Source of the DNA: Neonectria sp. B-13
Taxonomy: Eukaryota > Ascomycota > Sordariomycetes > Hypocreales > Nectriaceae
Direction of reading: 5' to 3'
Assembly (NCBI GenBank): GCA_002682825.1
Contig: NOKP01000002.1
Coordinates: forward strand, 2,573,063-2,637,062
DNA length: 64,000 bases
This document shows positions 48,901 to 57,297 of this stretch, piece after piece. Numbering within the stretch: position 1 is the first letter of the stretch; each line of letters opens with the position of its first letter. The position numbers and the translations under genes were made by a program. The notes under the pieces are model-generated. The model was not told the origin of the DNA. It did not search any database and worked only from the letters and a program-made list of their open reading frames with translations.

Positions 48901-49258
48901 TTCCGAAAGCGAGGCCCGCGAGGCCCTGGATGAGCTGTCTGATCTGCCTGCTCCGCCGCGTTCACCAGGCAGCGATGGCTCAGGGCATCGGTCGCGGGCT
49001 GAGCAGGATGGCTCGATGACCTGGAGCGAGCGTGACTGGGTCGACAGCGAATGCGACAGCGATCTTGACTTTGGCGGTGAGCTACCTACCTCGGAGCGGC
49101 CGCCGGCTGAAGTGGTATCGTCGTCGCAGGAAAAGGGCAAGGAGACGCAGCGTAGTTCTAGCCCGCTATCGGCCGGGTGGAACTGGGCTGAGAAGATTGT
49201 AGGGAAGGGGGGTACAGCGCGTGCGAAGAGCCCTGTGGATGAGAGTGTGAAAAACTGA
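45956..49258 (+). CDS. DUF676 serine esterase/lipase-like protein (Lpl1/Rog1 group)
   Basis: A single long exon of about 1100 aa from the ATG at 45956 (context CCAACATG). It begins MLLLHQIGTIKTGEVVRYTVTYTPSQ, the expected N-terminus of this fungal group. The same frame is open back to an ATG at 45620, which would add 112 Ser/Pro-rich residues, so the start is uncertain. The alpha/beta hydrolase DUF676 domain follows a variable linker: VVLTHGLHSNLGGDMLFM carries the oxyanion region, an acidic/basic insert of about 110 residues comes next, and then FIAHSLGGLVQTYAI holds the nucleophile Ser in H-S-L-G-G. Later, FRNRTVYSNVVNDGIVPLRTS supplies the late Asp/His region. The C-terminal 400 residues are mostly disordered, with a folded patch (EEKIARAYHRDLSWRKVLVKLEPDAHNNI... 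WPVVKHMVDSHF). Yeast relatives act in lipid-droplet phospholipid and lipid homeostasis; substrate here is unknown. Confidence 0.86.
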   Translation: MLLLHQIGTIKTGEVVRYTVTYTPSQDRILPSPEKLYLRVRNTCAIALRAAFVHGPYTLSVAAYPAAFNPNEKFENPDRYGVPEFEPMVKAGGTWECELIVPDDIRQSAGMGGHGGFGKPPEHDEECASWVIEVASQVIFSTSAAVGYEVVLARDHKSLNLSSISPVVSGQAQVSQPGKVSDHQQSIGAKDGHHPAQPRGVFSRAVRVKVEDTASLWNTPKLPSWDDLGDPKAQERQAPSNPVQRMAQQADQETKEEPVPRKQKKIHMVVLTHGLHSNLGGDMLFMKESIDAAVRQAKIDAKARRAKERASGRKREEPSTDSRNKDKHQNTPTDEDADESDDEEVIVRGYSGNATKTERGIKYLGKRLARYVLSTTYPDQPFLPSRKGTTDPVLNSTKGDKTETNLEPAHKHSTILLNHSKEFLEQHQRPFKITSISFIAHSLGGLVQTYAIAYIQKHSPEFFDLIKPINFITLATPFLGLSNENPLYVKFALDFGFVGRTGKDLGLTWRAPTIARSGWGAIVGNLGETAHKKVYGESQPESKPLLRILPTGPAHTALKKFRNRTVYSNVVNDGIVPLRTSCLLFLDWQGLGRVEKARRDVGLVETVVGFGWAELTGANMGSPRQRQVPAGDRQNNHTSGGTSPREPRENMLEVPLPSNNALTEDDRTSLRSIPPPFADDVPSDSGDSNSSGPLSGFFNFFKSNEPAKAPIVSQKQKMIFRRSQTISFGELAAGGDRSSSGSPKPSKVTSGHEEDEEGVTAPPKTTFFESAGDVLNPKMPDVDYLLDPSQRPRTIFHDRVYHPSDIPAPPMKKRPTTLVRRKTLTQANSFSHASTGSGDSTPYPSINHEDTMHSVKDYDDTAHTNPDKDPQEVIDSSNMRVEEKIARAYHRDLSWRKVLVKLEPDAHNNIFVRRMFANAYGWPVVKHMVDSHFSDSAATHMRTEDESNRERAREISQPPDEHGGETKSSRDNLADTGPETTCSESEAREALDELSDLPAPPRSPGSDGSGHRSRAEQDGSMTWSERDWVDSECDSDLDFGGELPTSERPPAEVVSSSQEKGKETQRSSSPLSAGWNWAEKIVGKGGTARAKSPVDESVKN

Positions 49259-49941
49259 CGGCCGGATTTATATATACACACTGGACATGACTGGGACGTC
49301 GGGAGCGAAAGCATGTGTGAATAGAGTGCTTGGTAGGTGTAATGTATGGGACACGACAAGACACGGGGCTTTGTGGTAAGTGTCGAAATTGCATGGCTTT
49401 GTTAAGTCTTGTGGTGTTGGGTTAGGCTTTGGGATAGAGGAGCAGTCAGATATACCTTAGAATAGGATTGAAGTATTGGGGATTATTGACGTTCGCGGTA
49501 CATGTGCTACCCTAAGTCGTTGCGAGTTGAATTTAAAGTGGCGACTATCCGTACTATTACGTTCATTGATATTGACTTATTGGGGTAAGTAAACTCTCGT
49601 GAAAACGAGCTTGCTTTGTTTTCATTATTGGGTTTAAAATGGTAGATAACTGGTCTAGTTGCTGAAAAGAGGTTTGGGTTGTTTGGCTTTGGTTCAAGAA
49701 TGATATATCAGTGGATGCAATTTGACACCCAATACACATTTCTCTTTGGATGAGGGAAACAGAGAACGAGACAATAACTAGAATACATAGCATGTACCTA
49801 CAGGCGTTACAAGTGTCAAATCTCCATTTACCTGCAGAGTTTGATCACATTGAAACTGACCAGAGGTTATTGCAGTATTTTAGAAAAAGGCAAAAAAATG
49901 ACAAAAAGAAGGAATAATTGGTGGGTTCAAACCACCTGAGT
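49259..49941. other. Intergenic region before tRNA-Ala
   Basis: 683 bp of A+T-richer DNA with the DUF676 3' UTR. Nothing else is recognised. Confidence 0.5.
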
Positions 49942-50032
49942 TGGACGAACAGGGAATCGAACCCTGGACCACTCCCAGATATGTTCGGATGAATTATGCT
50001 AAGGGAGTATTATACCACTAAACCATTCGCCC
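49942..50032 (-). tRNA. tRNA-Ala (anticodon AGC) with 19-nt intron
   Basis: On the minus strand the acceptor arm GGGCGAA pairs with TTCGTCC, including the G3:U70 wobble that specifies alanine, followed by discriminator A. The T arm is CAGGG-TTCGATT-CCCTG. The anticodon arm is CTCCC-TTAGCA-[intron]-T-GGGAG, giving anticodon AGC; the intron follows position 37, where tRNA endonuclease cuts, and is 19 nt. The D arm (GTT TAGTGGTAT AAT) is short, making a 72-nt mature body before CCA addition. The anticodon stem-loop equals that of yeast tRNA-Ala(AGC). Confidence 0.9.
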
Positions 50033-50960
50033 GAGTGAATGTTGAGGTCGAGACGGGAAATTTGCAACTAGGAAAGTGGGATGTCGAATTTGTGCGGGAG
50101 TGGTGGGGTAAGGGAAAGTGGGGGGGATGGAAATGGTTCATCTGGGTTCTTGGCAGTGGTGACGTGAAGACTTGGAAATGGAATGGAGGAAAGAGGGAGC
50201 ACGGGCCATCGTTACATCAACTCTGTGAGATGCAGGGAAATGATGTGTGGTACTAGTGGAAGAAAGAGATGCTGGGAAAATAGAAGAATCTGCTCTGGAC
50301 TTATGCAGGACGGAATATTCGGGGCATTATGGTAGGTAGCAGAGAGATAGGTGTAGGTAGGTAGGTACCTGACTCTAATTAGTATGAACGATTTCCCACG
50401 GCACATGATAAGTATGGTTGAACCGTGGATGTTCAGAGGATAAGTTACCTACTACCTACTAACTGAGACTAAATCAGAGCGGTCAAGAGGTGCACGTGCT
50501 CTCCCCAACTGTCCGCCAACCATCCATGACAACCATGTGCGTCATTGCAGCCGTTTTGGGGGCCTCCCGCGGGAACCTGTCAAGGCACGCAAAAACTAAT
50601 CATCGTCGTCAGCTTCGCCACGACTCTCGCGCTCTGGACACTCTAGAACCGGCCGCTCCTCCTTCTCAGCTTAGCTTGTGAGCTGGGGTTCTTTGGTCTA
50701 CTTTACTGCGCCACTTCCTCTCTCTCTCCCATTTAATCACTTCTGCTCTGCTGCTGCAGCTGCTCTGTTGGGAGCTGGAACTGGAACTGGAACTGGAACT
50801 GGCTTGTCTCGCGATGTTGTTGTAGCTGCATCTCCAAGCCAAGCCAAGCCAAGCCAAGCCAAGCCCTCTCTCTCTCACCCTTACTCAACTCTCGCCCTAC
50901 CGACCGAATCGCACAACTCAAACGATCATCCTCCTCGCATAAAACAAACCATCCGCCGCC
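50033..50960. other. Intergenic region and leader with short tandem repeats
   Basis: No gene supported. GGTAGGTAGGTACC-like repeats lie near 50350. In the probable 5' leader of the next gene are a GGAACT repeat (50775-50802) and an AAGCC repeat (50835-50865). Confidence 0.5.
50775..50865 (+). repeat. Two short tandem repeats, (CTGGAA)n and (AAGCC)n
   Basis: About four to five CTGGAA units at 50775-50802 and about six AAGCC units at 50835-50865, within 190 bp before the start of the K+/H+ exchange-related gene. They are likely length-polymorphic leader or promoter microsatellites. Confidence 0.8.
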
Positions 50961-51860
50961 ATGCGCCTCCTCCTCCTCCCCGTCTCGACGCGGCGCACGC
51001 TGCTGTACGCGCAGCGCCTCAACGTCGTCACCGCGGCGCAGGACCGCAGCTACATGGACCGCGGCACGATCTGGGCGGCCAAGACGTGGGCGTCCTGGGA
51101 GAAGCAGGACTCGGGCTGGAAGCGCAAGGTGGTCGACTACGGCAACTACGCGTTCCGGCGCATCCCCTACCAGGAATGGGGCCTCAAGTCCGTCCCGCCG
51201 CTGTCGTCGCGACGCCGCGCCGACGAGCTCGAGGGCCGCGAGACGGTCGAGCTTTGCTACCCCAGCTCCGTCATCCCGCACGCCAAGGCCGAGACGATCC
51301 TCCGCACCCTGGCAACCGAGAGGCAGGCCCTGCACCGCAAGAAGCTGATCTGGTGCTGCATCGGCATGCCTATCTCCGTTCCCTTTGCCCTCGTGCCCGT
51401 GTAGGTCACTTCCGCGTGTTGAATATCTGGATATGTCACTGACGTGCGTCGCAGAATCCCCAATCTGCCCTTCTTCTACCTCCTCTACCGTGCGTGGTCC
51501 CATTGGCGAGCCATTGCCGGTGGGAAACACATTCAATGGCTTCTCGAGCAGAAGCTCCTCCAGCCTTCCCCTTCTGTGATTCTCGATCAGCTCTACGCCA
51601 CCCACGCTGCGCGTCCCGAAGAACCCAACAACAAAGAGCAGACTTTGCTCACGCAGAAAGAGGTCCAGACCTTCTCCAGCAAACTCGACATCCCCGCACT
51701 GGAGATTGAGCTGGAGAGGGCGATATGGCAGGTCGAGCAGTCGCTCAAGGACCCCAGCCAGGAGGATCCCAAGGACGCCGCCGCCGGAGCGGGTTCTGAA
51801 AAGTCGGACACGACGTCTCCTCCCCCGGGGAGCAAGTCGGACACCAAAAAGGACCAATGA
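50961..51860 (+). CDS. Mitochondrial K+-H+ exchange-related protein
   Basis: Member of the Mit_KHE1 family (yeast YDL183C group), implicated in inner-membrane K+/H+ exchange. Two exons, 50961-51400 and 51455-51860, with a 54-nt intron, give about 281 aa. The N-terminus MRLLLLPVSTRRTLLYAQRLN is the family's hallmark. Then come the conserved aromatic/basic region (WAAKTWASWEKQDSGWKRKVVDYGNYAFRRIPYQEWGLKSVP) and a membrane-associated pair spanning the splice (KLIWCCIGMPISVPFALVPV | IPNLPFFYLLYRAWSHWRA). The C-terminal 50 residues are polar and disordered. The ATG begins the hallmark motif, so the start is secure. A 421-aa frame on the other strand is a G+C-driven shadow. Confidence 0.88.
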
Positions 51861-52082
51861 GCTAAAGCTGTAACGCCTGAGACGATGTATGATAGGATAA
51901 TTGGCACGGTCGCGCATTACGAGTCGGACGGACGAATATAAGGAGGAAAACGACAGGCGGCGGGTTAAGCGGGTATATTTATAGACACTTCTCAACACCA
52001 GGTCAGGCCGGCGCGGAGCAAAATCGCAATTCTTTATGCCATCAACTTCCTCGTCTTTGCTTGCCTTCCGTCGCGCTCTCAG

Positions 52083-52616
52083 TCATAACACCTCCTTTGA
52101 CCGCAGGAGATTCTGTGCGCCCAGCGCCGGCAGCACGTTTGCAAGACCCATGGCCAACATGATCCGTCGCGTAGTCAGGCTCGACAAGTCCGGCAGCCGG
52201 AACACCACAGTGGATTGCTTGCCATCGGCGTATCCCACGAGCGAGAAGCTGAGCCCCAAGTTTTTCAGGCCAGACAGCGGCGGACAACATCCCTGAGCCA
52301 CCGCGTGAGCAATTACACTGATCCTTGCTGGAAACAGCATGAGACGAGAAGAGGGACTTACGCGGTTCCTGGGCACTTTGCGGCAGACCAGTCCGGCGTT
52401 CTCACCACCCCGCGCCAGCTGCGAGTTCAGCACATGGCCGCGCCACGCCTCGGCCGCCTTGCTCCGTAGCAGCCGCTGCGCAAGTGGGTGGGACGTCGGC
52501 GCGCGCCGGGCAGCCCGGCCCCGTCTCCGGCGGGCGATGCGGGAAGCGGCGGCATCGTTGGTGGGATTCAGCGGCGAGGAGATGACGGGAGCGTAGGAGG
52601 AGGTGAAGGAGGCCAT
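52083..52616 (-). CDS. Small basic hypothetical protein
   Basis: A predicted protein of about 154 aa from exons 52362-52616 and 52083-52292. The 69-nt intron (GTAAGT...CTCAG) is a multiple of three, so an unspliced 177-aa form is equally open. The ATG at 52616 has a good context (TCACAATGGC). The N-terminal half is rich in Ala/Arg (IARRRRGRAARRAP), like a mitochondrial or nuclear targeting stretch. The C-terminal half has a folded-looking segment (LSFSLVGYADGKQSTVVFRLPDL). I do not recognise the family. It converges on the K+/H+ exchange-related gene. The gene call itself is moderate in confidence. Confidence 0.5.
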   Translation of the reverse strand: MASFTSSYAPVISSPLNPTNDAAASRIARRRRGRAARRAPTSHPLAQRLLRSKAAEAWRGHVLNSQLARGGENAGLVCRKVPRNRVSPSSRLMLFPARISVIAHAVAQGCCPPLSGLKNLGLSFSLVGYADGKQSTVVFRLPDLSSLTTRRIMLAMGLANVLPALGAQNLLRSKEVL

Positions 52617-53123
52617 TGTGATAAGACTGGGGCACCGACAACACAGAGGAGCAAAGAAGGGGAAGTCGAGTAGAGAGGGATGCTTGGATTGTTCTGAGTT
52701 TGTATCGAGGGGCTCCTCCCGCGAGACGGCCAAAGGTATTTAATCAAATAGAGACGCGGTGGGGAGGCGGAGGGCAGGGAAACGCCAGGGGCTGGAGGAT
52801 CGCATCTAAAACATTGCGCTTTCAGGAATGCTGCGCGTATAGTCGCGACCCGTCAGCTGAACCACACGTGGAGTTTCCCGGGTGCTTGGTATTCGTTAGC
52901 CAGGGGACTAAATACAGAGACATGGGCCCTTTGCGAGACAATTGGTGTTTATATTTCACTCTCGATGTGGTTTGCGTCTCCCTTGCGTTGGTTGTTGTTG
53001 GTGTTGGAGCAGACTATTGCCAGCCCGTTGCGGAACTATTTCAATTTCCGCATCCCTTGCACGGGAGATGAGATTGAGAATTCAGGGATTGCGATGACAT
53101 GATGAGTGATTTCGATTACCAAA

Positions 53124-53210
53124 AATGGGCATTTATTTTTTGCATGGTTCTCGACTCCGATGCTGAGGGGGTACCAGCTATTAAGATGAGAATGGCATGA
53201 ATGTACGTTA
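53124..53210. repeat. Direct repeat, copy 1
   Basis: Starts AATGGGCATT and shares with copy 2 (53652-53740) the block GCTGAGGGGGTACC and the following GATGAGAATGGCATGAAT. Differences in the conserved half are only transitions (C/T, G/A). Confidence 0.8.
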
Positions 53211-53651
53211 AGCTTTGTTCGCAATGCAGCAGTCTCGGTGTAATGGGAATAAGGTACGCATCCGCAGCGCAACCAATCCCAAGGCGATCCAAGACGCAGC
53301 TGGACAGCACGCAGCACAAGTATAAGAGGCAAGGCCTCCCAACAGTGAAGTGACGACTGGAGGATCAAATGGGTAATATATGTTCTTTAACCTTCCGACC
53401 TAAGTATGATGAACACTTGGCAAAGAGAGCATTGCAACCAGGAACGAACTTCCTACTGCGTGATCGTAAATGATGCAATCAAGTTTCCTAACACCATCCT
53501 CGCGCTCAGCCGCCTCGTCCCCTTCCCTCAGGATCAACATTCACATCGTGACGAGTCAGGACTGCGTTCTCTCTTCTTTGCGCCGTGAGTGATGTGATGC
53601 CATTTAAGACCAATTACTAGCCTGAGACCTGCCCTCATGAGCTCTCTCTCC

Positions 53652-53740
53652 AATGGGCATTATATTTGTATGGTCCTTTACCCCGACGCTGAGGGGGTAC
53701 CAACTATTAGGATGAGAATGGCATGAATATATGTGTACCT
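53652..53740. repeat. Direct repeat, copy 2
   Basis: Second copy, 528 bp downstream in the same orientation, about 100 bp beyond the SVF1 stop codon (in the gene's 3' flank). About 80% identical to copy 1 by eye. Confidence 0.8.
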
Positions 53741-53839
53741 AAGCGAGTGACCAAGCCGTCTCCAACGCCGTCCCTGATTATGTATGTACCCAATGCAACG
53801 CAGTTGTACTCTTTCGAAAACAATCGTCCAAACCGTTCT

Positions 53840-55207
53840 TTACTCCGAGGAATTGGGATCCGAGATGAAGGTAGCCTCGGTGAACATGGTGCCCTCCTCG
53901 ACAATCTCCGCCTCTTCACCGATCTTCAGCTTGAGAGAGAGCTTGGGGTGGTACTGGGTAGGGTGTCAGTCAGCGAAAGGCGTTTCTTAGTGTAGGGATG
54001 CGACAGGGGGATGATACGAACCTGGTAGATGTACGGCTTGGTGCCAGCAGCTCCGGCAACAATCTTCTTGACGAAGCCGGGGACCTCGGCCATGACGTCG
54101 ACACGGTCGGAACGCTCACCAAGGGAGCCCTCGGCCACGGCGGTGACGGGCTTTCCGTCCTTGGTGTTGCCGGACCAAGCGAACTTGACTTCGGTGGGCT
54201 CGGGCCAATCGTTCATGGTGTCTCCCTTGACGGCAGTGTGAGTGGCGGTGTTGGAGCAGCCGGCCATGATAATCTCGCCATCCTTGACAATGGCGCCGAC
54301 GGTGACGGTGGTAGTACCATACGAGGGCGGGGTGGTGAATGCCATCATGATGGCGGAGTAGGTGGGGCCCTGGAAGTCGACGAAGTTCCAAGTCGCGGCG
54401 GCATGGTGGGGCTTCATGCCCTGGAGAGCGTGGATGAAGAGAGCGCGGCCCTTGAAGTCGATGGGGCCCTCCTTGACGGAGATGGTGCCCTCGGCGGTGC
54501 ATCGGGGCCAGAAGGCGTGTCGCATGGTACCCCAGGGGTTGGCCGGGTCGGTGCCGAAGAAGGTCTTGCCGGACTCGCCGGCTTGGAAGCCCGGGGTTGA
54601 GCGGGTGATCTTGAGGTTGACAATGGCGCGCTCATCGTTCATGCTCTTGATGGTGTAGGAGGTGCCGTCTTCAGACAATTCGACGGCGCAGTCTTCGGCG
54701 TAGAAGCTGTTTTTGTCGTCGCTGAGCTCGACGTTCTTGAGGGGCGTCGAGCACCAGAGGTGGGGCTTGGTCGGGTCAGTGTTGAAGACCTTGCAGTTGA
54801 ACTGGCAGGTGGTTCGGATACCACTTTAGAGAGAGACATGATCAGCATCAGGTTGAGGAGACTGTCTCATCGACGGGGAAAGAGGGAGCATACGCGACGT
54901 TGCTGTAGATGATCTGGGCTAGGGCGACTTGGCCATTCTCGGCGAAGAAGTAGAAGACCTGGGTCTCGACGGATGTCGAATCCATGGCGAGCCACTTCAG
55001 GTCGTCGCGCTTGAGTTCGGTATAGGGCGTCTTCTCGGCCTCGAGGGCGACGGACCTGACGGCGGAGGGACCATAGATGGGCTCTTGGGTGCCGGCGACA
55101 TTCGCCAGCCTATATTAGAGGAAGAAGGAAGCGTCAGCTGGCTGTCCATACCGAAGCACTCAAATGATTGGGGGTTTTTCTTACGTCTGCTTGGCCCAGT
55201 TGAACAT
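53840..55207 (-). CDS. SVF1: Survival factor 1 (Svf1-like)
   Basis: Svf1 proteins have a lipocalin-like fold and in yeast move ceramides from the ER to the Golgi and support survival under oxidative stress. Four exons, 55185-55207, 54894-55109, 54022-54823 and 53840-53953, with introns of 68-75 nt, give about 384 aa. The first exon encodes just MFNWAKQ plus a split codon, a hallmark start. Then come [48 protein letters not shown], a central [53 protein letters not shown], and the C-terminal [31 protein letters not shown]. The order covers both Svf1 N- and C-terminal domains. There is no signal peptide. Start and ends are well supported by phase. Confidence 0.92.
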
Positions 55208-57297
55208 GGTGGGCGGGAGAGAGGATGGACGGACGGAACTGGTTGGAGGTAGCTTCTCTTTGTCCAAGACGTGGGGAAACAGCGGTGGTGGATGGTAATT
55301 CGGATTCGGGAGTGATGGAAGTAGAAGACGGAATATCCAAGACGAGTCGAAGTTCTCAGGACGTTAGGCGGCTTGGCTTGTCACTACACACCGCTGGAGG
55401 GCTGGGCTTTGACTTTCGGCAGGTGGCGGCAGCTTGCTTTTTGGTGGAGGGGTAAAGGCCCGTAAGAGAGAGGGCCCATGACGCTCATGGTCGTGGCTGG
55501 TGAGTGGGGCATCCTGGGAAAAGTCTGTGGCTGGGGCCTACCTACTTACGTAGTACGCTTGATGCTTCGTACCGTACCGCAGCCGTGGTACCGCAGCCAT
55601 CATGACGTGGGTACGAAGTACGAATACACGGTTACGCGTACCGATCTTGTCGAGAAAATAGCCAGGACGCGTCGCTTTGCTGCTTATTGCTGACATGTTT
55701 GTTTCCTTGGCACATGCTGACTAGTACTTTTACCGTTCTACGCGCCTAACGTGCCTGCATCATAAGCCGGTATCGTGAAGGGATCGCCGCGTCTGCCAAC
55801 GTGTAGTGCATGCGCCGCAAGTCATGCTGAGGAAAATCCTATTACGTGCTCGCCCGGAGGTTGCGGGAGTTGGAGGCCTCGTAGAATTAGGCTCAAAGCA
55901 CGAACTGAACAGGCTGGATAGCTGGGTAATCTCCAGAGCTGGCTCAACTTGTCTGGCCTTTGGTTGGGACGCCATATCCCTCCCTCTTCAAATGTCTCAT
56001 CGCCTGTGGTGATGAAAAGGGGCTTTAGGCGATTCAGTCCCTCGAGTAGGAGGGCCGACACGTGCGCTGGGCCGGAGATGATGGTGCATCCTCGTTTAAT
56101 TATTTTTCTTTCTTGCCCAGCACAACTTCCAAGGCAATCATGGTAGTCGTGCATCTAATACCTATCGTACTAATAACCAGCAGTAAGAGCTACTAGGTAA
56201 CCACTAATGCTAATTATCAATCAGCAAAGGACAATGGCCTCGAAAGCACATCATCAGCTCATTCCCAATAGGGGTCCGAGGGAATCGCACTGGAGCGCCA
56301 AATCACCCGTGCGGATCCCCATTATCGCCATGATCCATCACGGGAGCAAAAAGGAGATTTGGGTGGCCCCCTTGGAGAAGACGGCCGGATTGGGGACTGC
56401 CACTCTGGACCCGAACGCTGGATGCACAGTGGACGGTCCCCCCACCAGTCCCCAAATTTCCCCACTGTGACGGGAATCAGTGGGCGGAGGCGATTTCGCG
56501 ATCAAATCGGCGGCGATCCATGAGCCCGCGTTCCTGAGCGATGATAAGATCCGGCCTTGTGCCCGTGATCGGATAAAGGATAAGTGATAACATTAAGGCT
56601 GGTTGGTACATGCCGGGTGCTGGTGTGCCAGAAATTACCCACGCACTCCAGACTCCAGAGCGCTTGGATTCACGCTGCATCGCCCAATGAGAGCGCTCCT
56701 GTAGTGTGACCCTTTCTTTCTATTACGTGCAGCTCGGCCTAAATCCCAACTTTATTGACCAGCACCGGCCCGTCGCACTCAGATGACACCTGCGCGCCTT
56801 CACGATTAGGGGCCCGTCATATTTTTTCCTTGTTTTTCTTGGGTTGTATTTCGCCCTTCCATAGCACTCCGTACATTGTCGCCAACTGTCGCGCTGCTCA
56901 TACAGTTGTCGCGTGCTTAAGTTCTTTCCCTCAGACGTCTTTTGACTTTACCGCCATCCTTTTGATCCTCGTTTGGGCATCTCGCTCGGAACTGTACCTG
57001 GTTCTTATTCGCCCGCTCCGTTTGGACCCGTGCTCCGAGTCCCTCGAATCTTTCCACGTCCGTACGATTCTCGCACTCGTTCGTCGGCCTCTGGACGAAC
57101 GACTCTGAAGCAATCGCACCATAATCTTTTATAATCGTTGCGCGCGACGGAGTATCACTTCTCACACCGATTTATACCGTTCTCTCGAGTTCGCGACAAC
57201 CTTGCGCTCCAGTTCGACCTTTGGAGCTCCTCCACCGCCAACCACCCCGGCCTTTACACACCCTCGAACAAAGACTTGTTCCCTTCCTCGACCGGCG
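55208..57297. promoter_or_regulatory. 2.1-kb upstream region of the AreB-like gene
   Basis: Region between the divergent SVF1 and GATA-factor genes. It has CCGTACCGTACCGCAGCC-like repeats (55567-55597) and a cluster of four GATA sites (56543-56591). 56755-57297 is open in places and pyrimidine-rich, and is read as a long 5' leader. No separate gene is accepted. Confidence 0.5.
56543..56591 (+). promoter_or_regulatory. Cluster of four GATA-factor sites
   Basis: GATAAG (56543), GATAAA (56572), GATAAG (56579) and GATAAC (56586) lie within 49 bp, all on the plus strand, about 710 bp upstream of the AreB-like start codon. This density is far above expectation for DNA of this composition and fits auto- or cross-regulation by AreA/AreB-class GATA factors. 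Confidence 0.6.

Larger units (their letters stand above)
52617..53839. other. Intergenic region with dispersed direct repeat
   Basis: 1.2 kb with no supported gene, holding the promoter of the small hypothetical gene and the 3' flank of SVF1. It contains two about 88-bp direct repeat copies listed separately. Confidence 0.55.

Noticed and set aside
50733..51998. 421-aa minus-strand frame
   Set aside because: Antisense to the K+/H+ exchange-related gene; Arg/Leu/Val-rich shadow of G+C-rich coding DNA and of leader repeats.
53998..54600. 200-aa plus-strand frame rich in Gly/Asp/Val
   Set aside because: Antisense shadow of SVF1 exon 3.
56755..57108. 117-aa plus-strand frame upstream of the AreB-like gene
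   Set aside because: No recognisable domain; pyrimidine-rich and located where a 5' leader is expected.
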